From: an uncultured Butyricicoccus sp.
GTDB taxonomy: Bacteria > Bacillota > Clostridia > Oscillospirales > Butyricicoccaceae
Assembly: GCA_900544475.1 (NCBI GenBank)
Contig: UQVU01000108.1
Span: forward strand, 1-6,223
DNA length: 6,223 nucleotides
Direction of reading: 5' to 3'
The notes below the pieces were generated by a model. It was not told where the DNA came from. It did not search any database and worked only from the letters and a program-made list of their open reading frames with translations. The translations under genes and the position numbers were made by a program. Numbering within the stretch: the first letter of the stretch is position 1; each line of letters starts with the position of its first letter. This document shows, in pieces, positions 1 to 5,379 of the stretch.

Positions 1-29
1 ATAAAAGTCCAGCTCTGCCGGACTTTTAT
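1..29 (-). terminator. Terminator-like hairpin A of copy 1
   Basis: The arms ATAAAAGTCC and GGACTTTTAT form a perfect 10-bp stem around a 9-base loop. On either strand the second arm ends in TTTTAT, so the hairpin resembles a short bidirectional intrinsic terminator. On the minus strand it would be the last hairpin after the flavodoxin-fold gene, about 125 bases past its stop. The T-tract is part of the stem and only four bases long, so efficiency is uncertain. Confidence 0.5.
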
Positions 30-146
30 ACCTCTGCCCGCGCCGCGGCGGCGCGGCCGCCCCTGCCGTGCAGGGGCGAGGGGGGTATCGTTTTCGGTTT
101 CTCCGGAACCGAAAACGTATCCAGGGGGGACAGCGTCCCCCCTGGA
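1..146 (-). repeat. Structured repeat, copy 1: array of five hairpins
   Basis: Five hairpins lie almost end to end: A 1-29 (10 bp, loop AGCTCTGCC), B 38-56 (8 bp, loop CGG), C 58-78 (8 bp, loop CCGTG), D 89-117 (11 bp, loop TCTCCGG) and E 120-146 (12 bp, loop AGC). A second copy at 5209-5354 has identical length and spacing. A and B are identical in sequence between copies. C, D and E have different stem sequences that remain perfectly paired. The array begins four bases past a hairpin at the stop of the minus-strand flavodoxin-fold gene, so it would form the 3' untranslated part of that transcript, read E-D-C-B-A. The window starts at the first base of hairpin A, so the element may continue further left. 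The function is unknown; an RNA structure or a REP-like DNA repeat are both possible. The strand given follows the adjacent gene. Confidence 0.85.
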
Positions 147-155
147 CGAGTGCGC

Positions 156-782
156 TCAGCGCACGAAATTTGTCATCGTGCGCGGCTTCGTGACCGGCGG
201 CTCGATGCCTGCCTTGTCAATCACCTTGAGCATCCATGCGATGTTGCGGCCCAGCTTCTCGATGACCTCGACACCCTCGGTGTCCTGCATGACCTCGCCC
301 TTGTCCGCGCCGTGGACTGCGTTCCAGTAGTCCGACGTCACGAGCACCATCTCCATCGTGTTGATCGTGCCGAGCAGCTGCTGATAGGTCTCCATGCCGC
401 CCGAACGGCGCAGCGTGCACAGAGCCGCGCCGACCTTGTGGTGCAGCTGATTTTCACCGCAGCCCGCCGCCAGAATCAGCCGGTCGAGCACGCACTTCAT
501 GCCGCCCGCAATGCCGCCGTGGTATACCGGAGACGCGAGCACGATGCCGTCCGCCTCGATGCACTTGGCGATGATTTCGTTTACCCCGTCGTCGTCCTGC
601 ACGCAGCGCAGCGTGCCGTTGTCGAGGCAGTGATAGCACGCCATGCACGGATGCACCTTCGCGCCCGGCTGGCAGACCTCGAACTCGATGCCCTCGCCCT
701 CAAGCACCTTGCCCAGAACCTCAAGCATCTGTGCACAGTTGCCGTCCTTGCGCGGCGAACCATTGATTGCTACAACTTTCAT
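156..782 (-). CDS. Flavodoxin-fold, iron-sulfur flavoprotein-like NAD(P)H-dependent FMN reductase
   Basis: This is a 208-residue cytoplasmic protein of the NADPH-dependent FMN reductase/flavodoxin superfamily. GSPRKDGN at residues 8-15 is the FMN phosphate-binding loop after the first beta strand. SPVYHGG at 84-90, followed by a helix reaching LDR at 99-101, is the second FMN-contacting loop. Cysteines 46, 49, 52 and 60 form CX2CX2CX7C, the compact pattern that binds a 4Fe-4S cluster in Isf-type iron-sulfur flavoproteins. An electron-transfer or quinone/disulfide-reducing role is inferred; the substrate is unknown. The start is ATG with AGGAGG (793-798 as CCTCCT on the plus strand) ten bases upstream. 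It lies 48 bases downstream of the YihY-family gene on the same strand and is probably co-transcribed with it. The stop codon forms the loop of a small hairpin (150-164), and the structured repeat follows directly. Confidence 0.9.
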   Translation of the reverse strand: MKVVAINGSPRKDGNCAQMLEVLGKVLEGEGIEFEVCQPGAKVHPCMACYHCLDNGTLRCVQDDDGVNEIIAKCIEADGIVLASPVYHGGIAGGMKCVLDRLILAAGCGENQLHHKVGAALCTLRRSGGMETYQQLLGTINTMEMVLVTSDYWNAVHGADKGEVMQDTEGVEVIEKLGRNIAWMLKVIDKAGIEPPVTKPRTMTNFVR

Positions 783-808
783 TTTTTCCTGTCCTCCTGT
801 ATGTTTTT

Positions 809-824
809 CCGGCGCGTCCGCCGG
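809..824. other. Hairpin in the gap between the YihY-family and flavodoxin genes
   Basis: CCGGCG and CGCCGG form a perfect 6-bp stem with a 4-base loop, flanked by TTTTT on both sides of the plus strand. In the minus-strand transcript the flanks are A-tracts, so it does not look like a terminator for the genes present. It may only space or stabilise the mRNA just upstream of the flavodoxin gene's ribosome binding site. In the plus direction it would look like a terminator, but no plus-strand gene reads into it. Confidence 0.4.
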
Positions 825-830
825 TTTTTC

Positions 831-1682
831 CTATTTCAAATGCGCCGTATGCTCCATGCGGTACAGCCGCATGACAACGAGCGTGTGGTTGAGCTGCGGA
901 CCCATCAGCAAAATCATGCTGACAAGATACAGCCAGAGCATGAGCACGATTGCGGTCGCGAGCGAGCCGTACAGCACGGAATACTGCGCCATATTGTCCA
1001 CATAGAACGAAAAGCACCACGAAACGAGCACCCATGCCACAAGCGAGAAAAGCGCACCCGGCCAGACCTCGCGGAACCCGAGATGCAGGTTGGGGACGAT
1101 TTTGTTGAACAGCATGAGAAACACGAACACGAGCGCAATCATCATCCAGAACCCCGTTCCGCGCACCGACTCGATCAGGTGCACCGGCAGCGGCACCATC
1201 CGCGCCAGCTGATGCAGCAGCATTCTTCCCGCGACCACGAGCACGAAGCTGCACACGACCGTCAGCAGAAAGCCTGCCGTCATGGCAAACGACAGCAGAA
1301 TATCGAGCACCGCCCGGCGGTGCACCTCCACGCGGTAGATACGGTCAACCGTCCGCATCATCGAGCGCACCGCACGCGACAGAAAGTACAGCGTCAGCAG
1401 CGTTCCGATGAGCATGGGACTGAACGAGGGCGAGACGGACAGCTGCCCGAAATACGACAGGATAAGCTCCTGAAGGCTTTTCGGCATCAGCTCGAACACC
1501 GGTCGGAAATCCTCGACCGAAATATTCAGCCGACCGATGATGGCGCCCACGAACATCAAAAGCGGCAGCATCGAAAACAGCAGAAAATACGACAGCGCCG
1601 CCGCCGCCTGCGAAATGCCGTCCTCGAAAAAGCGCACCACCATGCGCCGCACCAGATAAATCAGCCTGTTCTGTCCGTTCAA
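831..1682 (-). CDS. YihY/BrkB-family inner membrane protein
   Basis: This is a 283-residue integral membrane protein of the YihY/virulence factor BrkB family. The two family signatures are present: QAAAALSYFLLFSMLPLL near residues 25-42, and YGSLATAIVLMLWLYLVSMI at 238-257 followed by GPQLN at 261-265. Six hydrophobic segments are visible at about 24-50, 88-103, 128-152, 175-192, 207-226 and 238-262, as expected for the family. The molecular function is not established. The old name ribonuclease BN came from a misassignment and should not be carried over. The start is TTG: no in-frame ATG occurs before residue 14, whereas AAAGGGGTGG lies just upstream of the TTG and a good promoter sits 25 bases upstream. 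It is probably the first gene of a two-gene unit with the downstream flavodoxin-fold gene, and it is transcribed divergently from the SLOG gene. Confidence 0.92.
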   Translation of the reverse strand: MNGQNRLIYLVRRMVVRFFEDGISQAAAALSYFLLFSMLPLLMFVGAIIGRLNISVEDFRPVFELMPKSLQELILSYFGQLSVSPSFSPMLIGTLLTLYFLSRAVRSMMRTVDRIYRVEVHRRAVLDILLSFAMTAGFLLTVVCSFVLVVAGRMLLHQLARMVPLPVHLIESVRGTGFWMMIALVFVFLMLFNKIVPNLHLGFREVWPGALFSLVAWVLVSWCFSFYVDNMAQYSVLYGSLATAIVLMLWLYLVSMILLMGPQLNHTLVVMRLYRMEHTAHLK

Positions 1683-1706
1683 TCAGCCACCCCTTTCTCT
1701 CGTCTT

Positions 1707-1735
1707 ATTGTATCAGCTTTTCTCCCGGTTTACAA
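1707..1735 (-). promoter_or_regulatory. Sigma-A-type promoter for the YihY-family gene
   Basis: Read on the minus strand, TTGTAA (1730-1735) and TACAAT (1707-1712) are separated by exactly 17 bases. The predicted transcript starts near 1700 and leaves a leader of about 18 bases carrying AAAGGGGTGG before the TTG start. The stretch is AT-rich against its surroundings. It lies back to back with the SLOG gene promoter. Confidence 0.7.
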
Positions 1736-1774
1736 CCACCCGCCATAAAGTGCCGCCGCCCCTTCGGCAATTTC

Positions 1775-1803
1775 TTGTGTTTTGCGGACGCATGGTGTAT
1801 ACT
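1775..1803 (+). promoter_or_regulatory. Sigma-A-type promoter for the SLOG gene
   Basis: TTGTGT (1775-1780) and TATACT (1798-1803) are separated by 17 bases. Transcription would begin near 1810, giving a leader of about 47 bases before the start at 1857. This placement rules out the upstream in-frame TTG at 1782 as the translation start, since it lies inside the promoter spacer. Confidence 0.65.
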
Positions 1804-1856
1804 GGAGGAAACAGACGCCCGATTTTACCGCTGCTGTCGCAGCCGGAGGTGGAATT

Positions 1857-2369
1857 ATGCAAGACCCACGCAGCCATACCTGTTGTTTTTCCGGATACCG
1901 GCCGGGGAAAATGCCGTTCAATGTCTACGACCCTGCCGCCGTCCGTGCGCTCGAAATCCTGCTCGACCGCGCCATCGACCGCGCCGTAGCGGAAGGATAC
2001 GACAGCTTCTGGTCGGGCATGGCGCTCGGCTTCGACATCTGGGCGGCCGAGGCGGTCATCCGCGCGAAAAAGCGGCATAACGTCCGCCTGCTCTGCGCCA
2101 TTCCGCACGAGCATCAGTCCGACCGCTATCCCCCGGGCTGGAAAAAGCGCTACAATGTCTGTCTGGTTCACTCGGACGGTGTGCACATTTTCGCGCCGCA
2201 GTATTTCACCGGCTGCTTCGCTGTCCGCAACCGATTCATGGTCGATGCCTCCTCCCTGCTCCTCTGCTACTACGACGGCCGGAGCGGCGGCACCGCACAG
2301 ACCGTTTTCTACGCCAAAAAGCAGCACGTCCGGACGATAAATCTCGCTACATCCGCGTTTTCTTTGTGA
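1857..2369 (+). CDS. SLOG-fold protein, YpsA-like (DUF1273-type)
   Basis: This is a 170-residue soluble protein of the SLOG superfamily, close to the DUF1273/YpsA group. Recognisable parts are CCFSGYRPGKMPF at residues 9-21 (a variant of the CFTGHRP-type opening), SGMALGFDIWAAE at 53-65 (the acidic Rossmann-like segment), the RY..GW...Y segment at 90-99, and RNRFMVDAS at 124-132 with YYDGRSGGT at 138-146. SLOG domains are generally thought to bind nucleotides or nucleotide-derived ligands. B. subtilis YpsA has been linked to cell division and stress, but the role here is unknown. The start is ATG at 1857 with GGAGG at 1845-1849, seven bases upstream. A longer reading from TTG at 1782 lacks such a site. 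The gene stands alone, with its own promoter and a terminator 15 bases after the stop. Confidence 0.85.
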   Translation: MQDPRSHTCCFSGYRPGKMPFNVYDPAAVRALEILLDRAIDRAVAEGYDSFWSGMALGFDIWAAEAVIRAKKRHNVRLLCAIPHEHQSDRYPPGWKKRYNVCLVHSDGVHIFAPQYFTGCFAVRNRFMVDASSLLLCYYDGRSGGTAQTVFYAKKQHVRTINLATSAFSL

Positions 2370-2383
2370 TAAACCGAAAAGCA

Positions 2384-2421
2384 ATGCCCCTGCCGTTATA
2401 TCAAAAGGCAGGGGCATTTTT
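2384..2421. terminator. Bidirectional terminator between convergent SLOG and VOC genes
   Basis: ATGCCCCTGCC (2384-2394) pairs perfectly with GGCAGGGGCAT (2407-2417) over 11 bp around a 12-base loop. On the plus strand a run of T (2417-2421) follows and serves the SLOG gene. On the minus strand the stem is followed by TGCTTTT and serves the VOC gene, whose stop is about 20 bases away. Confidence 0.88.
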
Positions 2422-2438
2422 GCTTTGCGACAGCTGAG

Positions 2439-2843
2439 TTACAGCATCTGGAGCAGTTCGATCTGCTCGCCGGACGGGCCGGTAAAGAACCAGTTCTGGA
2501 GACCGCCGAAGGTGTTCGGCAGGACCTTTTTCTCCGGCTCGGTGAACGAGATGATACCGGCGGCCTTGAGGTCGGCTGCGGTCTTGTCGAGGTCGTCCAC
2601 GTAAACCGCAAAGTGCGGAATGCTGCCCTCGCCGGACGGCACGAGCGAACCGACGGGCGGCTCGATCAGCTCCAGCAGGAAGCCGCCGAACTCCACGAGC
2701 GCCAGCTTCTTTTCGCCGGCAGGCGTCTGCACGCCGTCGCGCTTGTATACGCTGCCGCCGATTTTCTCATAAAACGCGATGCTCTGCTCCATGTCCGCCG
2801 TGTAGATAGCGACATGACCCAGACCCTTGTAATGTTCTTTCAT
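2439..2843 (-). CDS. VOC/glyoxalase-fold metalloprotein
   Basis: This is a 134-residue protein of the vicinal oxygen chelate superfamily, with two beta-alpha-beta-beta-beta modules. The expected metal ligands are all in register: His10 (GHVAIYTAD), Glu58 (LLELIEP), His77 (IPHFAVYVDD) and Glu129 (GEQIELLQ). Its length matches glyoxalase I or methylmalonyl-CoA epimerase-type members, but the sequence does not let me choose between lyase, epimerase or another activity. The start is ATG with AGGAGG (2852-2857 as CCTCCT) eight bases upstream. A 5-bp hairpin in the leader (CCTCG, loop CAG, CGAGG) abuts and partly overlaps this site. The gene has its own promoter (2889-2917) and terminator, and iolD's terminator lies between it and iolD. 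It is therefore probably not part of the inositol operon despite being next to it on the same strand. Confidence 0.88.
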   Translation of the reverse strand: MKEHYKGLGHVAIYTADMEQSIAFYEKIGGSVYKRDGVQTPAGEKKLALVEFGGFLLELIEPPVGSLVPSGEGSIPHFAVYVDDLDKTAADLKAAGIISFTEPEKKVLPNTFGGLQNWFFTGPSGEQIELLQML

Positions 2844-2888
2844 TTAGTATTCCTCCTCGCTGCGAGGCCGTGCGCCTCCGCTATGTAA

Positions 2889-2917
2889 AGCATAGCATCT
2901 CGCGCACGGTTTGTACA
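2889..2917 (-). promoter_or_regulatory. Promoter of the VOC gene with a palindrome over the -10 box
   Basis: Read on the minus strand, TGTACA (2912-2917) and TATGCT (2889-2894) are 17 bases apart, and a TG one base upstream of the -10 gives an extended -10. The inverted repeat CTATG-TAAAG-CATAG (2881-2895) overlaps the -10 and the predicted start near 2882. It could be an operator, though this is an inference from symmetry only. Confidence 0.6.
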
Positions 2918-2963
2918 GAGGTTTTTCCGTTTTGCATATTATTATCCGTTCATGCTCCCGTAG

Positions 2964-2985
2964 GGCGGGGTGCCCCCACCCCGCC
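2964..2985. repeat. GC-rich 9-bp hairpin in the VOC-iolD gap
   Basis: GGCGGGGTG and CACCCCGCC pair perfectly around a CCCC loop. There is no T-tract on either strand, so it is not a typical terminator. It sits upstream of the VOC promoter and beyond the iolD terminator, in sequence where I see no gene. It has the character of a dispersed intergenic hairpin, but no second copy of it occurs in this window. Confidence 0.5.
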
Positions 2986-3008
2986 GCATTCCGCGTGCCG
3001 TCCATTCC

Positions 3009-3029
3009 TATCGTTTTTCTACGGAAACG
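3009..3029. repeat. Short hairpin sharing the loop of repeat hairpin D
   Basis: TATCG opens this segment, as it does hairpin D of both repeat copies. CGTTT (3012-3016) then pairs with AAACG (3025-3029) around a loop ending in TCTACGG, the same seven bases as the hairpin D loop of copy 2 (5308-5314). It may be a degraded or minimal third instance of that hairpin. The short length makes chance similarity possible. Confidence 0.4.
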
Positions 3030-3030
3030 C

Positions 3031-3059
3031 AAAAAGCCCCCGACTTTCGTCAGGGGCTT
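3031..3059 (-). terminator. Intrinsic terminator of iolD
   Basis: AAGCCCC (3034-3040) pairs with GGGGCTT (3053-3059). After one C-A mismatch the stem continues with GAC/GTC around a TTTC loop. On the minus strand the stem runs into TTTTT followed by GCG, giving a standard intrinsic terminator about 35 bases after the iolD stop. It closes the inositol transcript before the VOC gene. Confidence 0.85.
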
Positions 3060-3093
3060 CATAATTATGCGATTGCGGTTTTACCGCGCACGA

Positions 3094-5064
3094 TTAGTAG
3101 TGGCGAGCCTCGTAGAGGTGAGCCTCAATTGCCTTGCGTGCAGCCTGAACTTCCGGCTTGTTGGAAACTTCAGCTACGCCTACACGCCACCAGTTCTCGT
3201 AACCAGCGGACATGGTCTTCGGCAGAACCTTCATGTCGATGAGGGTGGAAACGGTCTGCTTCTTAGCGTCCTCGATTGCAGCCTTCAGCTCGTCAAGGGT
3301 CTTGACGGTGTAGGTCTTGCAGCCGTAAGCCGCGCCGATTGCAGCGTAATCTACCTGGATTACCTTGCCCTTGTGGATACCGTTGGTAACGCCCGGCTCG
3401 AGCATGTTCTTCTCGGTGCAGATGGACGCGTTGCCCTGACCTACCTCGAGGTTGTTGATGCAGCCGAAGGAAGCGTTATCAAACAGCATAACGTTGATCT
3501 TGTGACCGGTCTGAACAGAGGTGATCAGCTCGGAGTGGAGCATGTCGAAGGAACCGTCGCCGCACATAGCGTAAACTTCCTGATCCGGGCAAGCGATCTT
3601 AGCGCCCAGAGCGGATGCAACTTCGTAACCCATGCAGGAGTAACCGTACTCCATGTGGTAGGTGTTCTCCTTGCGGGCACGCCACAGACCCTGCATGTCG
3701 CCCGGCAGAGAGCCTGCTGCTGCACATACGATAGCGTTGTCATCGATGAGATGGTTGATGGTGCCCAGAACGGTGGTCTGGCACAGCTTGCAGCCGGTAT
3801 CCTCGATGTACTTCTCAACGCACTCACGGTTGTCGTCGTTGCACTCCGGAGTGAAGTGCTCCTTGTCGGTGTACTCAACCTTATCCAGACGCTCAACCTC
3901 AGTCCACCACTCCTTGCGCAGAGCAGCAACTTCCTCAGCGTAAGCCTTGTCGGTGTGGTAGCCGATCTTAGCCAGCTCCTCGCCGATTGCGGTCAGAGCC
4001 TCGTTTGCGTCAGCAACGACCGGCGTAGCGTCCATCTTGTATGCCTGGAACTCAGACGGGTTGATGTTGACGAACTTCGCATCGGTGCGGTACAGCCACT
4101 TGGAAGCGGTGGTGAAGTCGGTGTAACGGGTGCCGACGCCGATTACAACGTCTGCCTCGTGCGCCAGCTTGTTTGCAGCGATGCCGCCGGTGGTGCCCAG
4201 ACCGCCGAGGTTCAGCTCGTGGTCCCAAACGATAGCGGACTTGCCCGCCTGGGTCTCGCCGAATGCGATGCCGAAGTCTTCAGCGAACTTCTTGAATACC
4301 TTGTGTGCCTCAGCGTAACGAACGCCGCCGCCGCAGATCAGGAGCGGCTTCTTTGCGTTCTTGATGACCTCAACAGCCTTGTCGAGTGCATACTTGGTGA
4401 TCGGACGGCGGTCAACGCGCCATACGCGCTTCTTGAAGAAGTCAACCGGGTAATCGTATGCTTCCGCCTGAACGTCCTGCGGCAGAGAAATTGCAACAGC
4501 GCCAGTGTTAGCGGTGTCGGTCAGAACGCGCATAGCGGAGATCATGTCGGTCATGACCTGCTCCGGACGGTTGATGCGGCCCCAGTACTTGGTAACAGCC
4601 TGGAAAGCATCATGAGCGGAGATAGACAGGTTCTGCGGCTGCTCCATCTGCTGGAGAACCGGGTCCGGCTGACGGGAAGCGTAGATGTCGCCCGGCAGGA
4701 TCAGAACCGGAATGTTGTTCGCGGTTGCGGTAGCAGCAGCGGTAACCATGTTGCAGGCGCCGGGGCCTACGGAAGAGGTGCAGGCGAAGATGGACTTGCG
4801 GCGCATCTGCTTTGCGTAGCCGACAGCAGCGAGAGCCATGCCCTGCTCGTTCTTGCCCTGATAAACGATCATGTCCTTGAGCTCCTGCTCAACGCCGTTA
4901 GCGAAGCCTACAACGTTGCCGTGGCCCGGGAGCATGAAGATGCCCTTAACGAACTTGTGCTCCTGCTCGTTGCCATCCATATCAATATAGCTGATATACT
5001 GGTTCTCGAGGAAGCGAACGAGTGCCTGAGACGCAGTCAGACGAACGGTTTCCATATGAATCAT
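3094..5064 (-). CDS. iolD: 3D-(3,5/4)-trihydroxycyclohexane-1,2-dione acylhydrolase (IolD)
   Basis: This 656-residue thiamine diphosphate enzyme is full length for IolD. It hydrolytically opens the ring of trihydroxycyclohexane-1,2-dione to give 5-deoxy-glucuronate in myo-inositol catabolism. The N-terminal pyrimidine-binding domain has [11 protein letters not shown] (14-24), GHGNV (47-51) and NEQG (72-75) with the expected catalytic Glu73. The central domain runs from about 220 to 370. The pyrophosphate/Mg domain carries GDGSF (502-506) through to Asn530, the GDG-X(n)-N motif. The start is ATG at 5064 with AGGAGG (5074-5079 as CCTCCT) nine bases upstream; a second ATG three codons in has worse spacing. 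Codons such as GTT, GCT and CGT are frequent, unlike the GC3-rich YihY-family and flavodoxin genes, suggesting strong expression. It follows iolB on the same strand after 302 bases of hairpin-rich sequence, and has its own downstream terminator. I see no convincing promoter directly upstream. Confidence 0.97.
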   Translation of the reverse strand: MIHMETVRLTASQALVRFLENQYISYIDMDGNEQEHKFVKGIFMLPGHGNVVGFANGVEQELKDMIVYQGKNEQGMALAAVGYAKQMRRKSIFACTSSVGPGACNMVTAAATATANNIPVLILPGDIYASRQPDPVLQQMEQPQNLSISAHDAFQAVTKYWGRINRPEQVMTDMISAMRVLTDTANTGAVAISLPQDVQAEAYDYPVDFFKKRVWRVDRRPITKYALDKAVEVIKNAKKPLLICGGGVRYAEAHKVFKKFAEDFGIAFGETQAGKSAIVWDHELNLGGLGTTGGIAANKLAHEADVVIGVGTRYTDFTTASKWLYRTDAKFVNINPSEFQAYKMDATPVVADANEALTAIGEELAKIGYHTDKAYAEEVAALRKEWWTEVERLDKVEYTDKEHFTPECNDDNRECVEKYIEDTGCKLCQTTVLGTINHLIDDNAIVCAAAGSLPGDMQGLWRARKENTYHMEYGYSCMGYEVASALGAKIACPDQEVYAMCGDGSFDMLHSELITSVQTGHKINVMLFDNASFGCINNLEVGQGNASICTEKNMLEPGVTNGIHKGKVIQVDYAAIGAAYGCKTYTVKTLDELKAAIEDAKKQTVSTLIDMKVLPKTMSAGYENWWRVGVAEVSNKPEVQAARKAIEAHLYEARHY

Positions 5065-5104
5065 CGTGGAAATCCTCCTATAAATATTTTACAAAGGTAG
5101 CAAT

Positions 5105-5195
5105 GCCTCCGCTCCCCAAAAGGAGGGGGCAAGGGGAACCTTGGTTCCCCCAAGGGTGCAGGGGCAAGCCCCTGCCTGCCGCGCGCACGCGGCAG
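5105..5195 (-). repeat. Hairpin tract upstream of the iolD ribosome binding site
   Basis: Between the iolD start and structured repeat copy 2 lie four inverted repeats. G at 5105-5130 is imperfect: CCTCC/GGAGG, with alternative CTCC/GGAG pairing. H at 5133-5150 (GGGGAACC/GGTTCCCC), I at 5158-5175 (GCAGGGGC/GCCCCTGC) and J at 5176-5195 (CTGCCGCG/CGCGGCAG) each have 8-bp arms and loops of 2-4 bases. Together with copy 2, nearly the whole iolB-iolD gap is hairpin-forming. In the iolD leader RNA, CCTCCT from hairpin G (5121-5126) is fully complementary to the iolD AGGAGG (5074-5079). Copy 1 cannot be checked for the same extension because the window ends there. Confidence 0.7.
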
Positions 5196-5208
5196 CATTC
5201 AATTCCCC

Positions 5209-5237
5209 ATAAAAGTCCAGCTCTGCCGGACTTTTAT
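5209..5237 (-). terminator. Terminator-like hairpin A of copy 2
   Basis: This is identical to positions 1-29: a 10-bp stem whose second arm ends in TTTTAT on either strand. On the minus strand it lies between iolB and iolD. If active it would reduce read-through from iolB into iolD, or act as a partial attenuator or processing stop. The short stem-embedded T-tract leaves this uncertain. Confidence 0.45.
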
Positions 5238-5354
5238 ACCGCTGCCCGCGCCGCGGCGGCGCGGCCTCGTCCGCCGTGCGGACGAGAGGGGGGTATCGAA
5301 AAAAGTTTCTACGGAACTTTTTTCGTATATAGGGGGGACAGCGTCCCCCCTATA
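5209..5354 (-). repeat. Structured repeat, copy 2: five hairpins in the iolB-iolD gap
   Basis: This has the same length, order and spacing as 1-146: A 5209-5237, B 5246-5264, C 5266-5286, D 5297-5325 and E 5328-5354. I count 26 differences from copy 1. Twenty-four are paired changes in stems: four base pairs in C, six in D and two in E. The other two are one base at 5241 and one loop base in D (TCTACGG against TCTCCGG). The loops AGCTCTGCC, CGG, CCGTG and AGC are unchanged. It lies behind the iolB stop, as copy 1 lies behind the flavodoxin-fold gene, with only a terminal hairpin in between. The pattern implies selection on structure or a copying process that keeps arms complementary. The family is not recognised. 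Confidence 0.88.
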
Positions 5355-5379
5355 CTCCGGCAGGCTTTAGTTGCCGGAG
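5355..5379 (-). other. Hairpin enclosing the iolB stop codon
   Basis: CTCCGGCA (5355-5362) pairs with TGCCGGAG (5372-5379) over 8 bp, and the 9-base loop holds the iolB stop TAA (5367-5369 on the plus strand). It abuts hairpin E of repeat copy 2. At the other copy, a smaller hairpin (150-164) likewise has the flavodoxin gene's stop codon in its loop. Confidence 0.6.

Noticed and set aside
831..1682. Naming the gene ribonuclease BN
   Set aside because: The YihY/BrkB family was once given that name by mistake. The protein is a six-helix membrane protein without nuclease motifs.
150..1748. A 532-codon plus-strand open frame over the flavodoxin and YihY-family genes
   Set aside because: It runs antisense across two recognisable genes and their gap. 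Its His/Arg-rich composition is typical of reverse reading of GC-rich coding DNA.
1782..1856. N-terminal extension of the SLOG protein from TTG at 1782
   Set aside because: The codons lie within and just after the predicted promoter. The ATG at 1857 has GGAGG seven bases upstream and begins right before the family's conserved opening.
2911..5100. A 729-codon plus-strand open frame opposite iolD
   Set aside because: It is the antisense shadow of iolD, which has full-length homology and motifs. The plus reading has no recognisable domain and no ribosome binding site. It stays open because of iolD's codon bias.
5105..5354. CRISPR array or riboswitch
   Set aside because: There are no regularly spaced direct repeats with spacers. 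The element lies mainly behind stop codons, and I recognise no known aptamer core.
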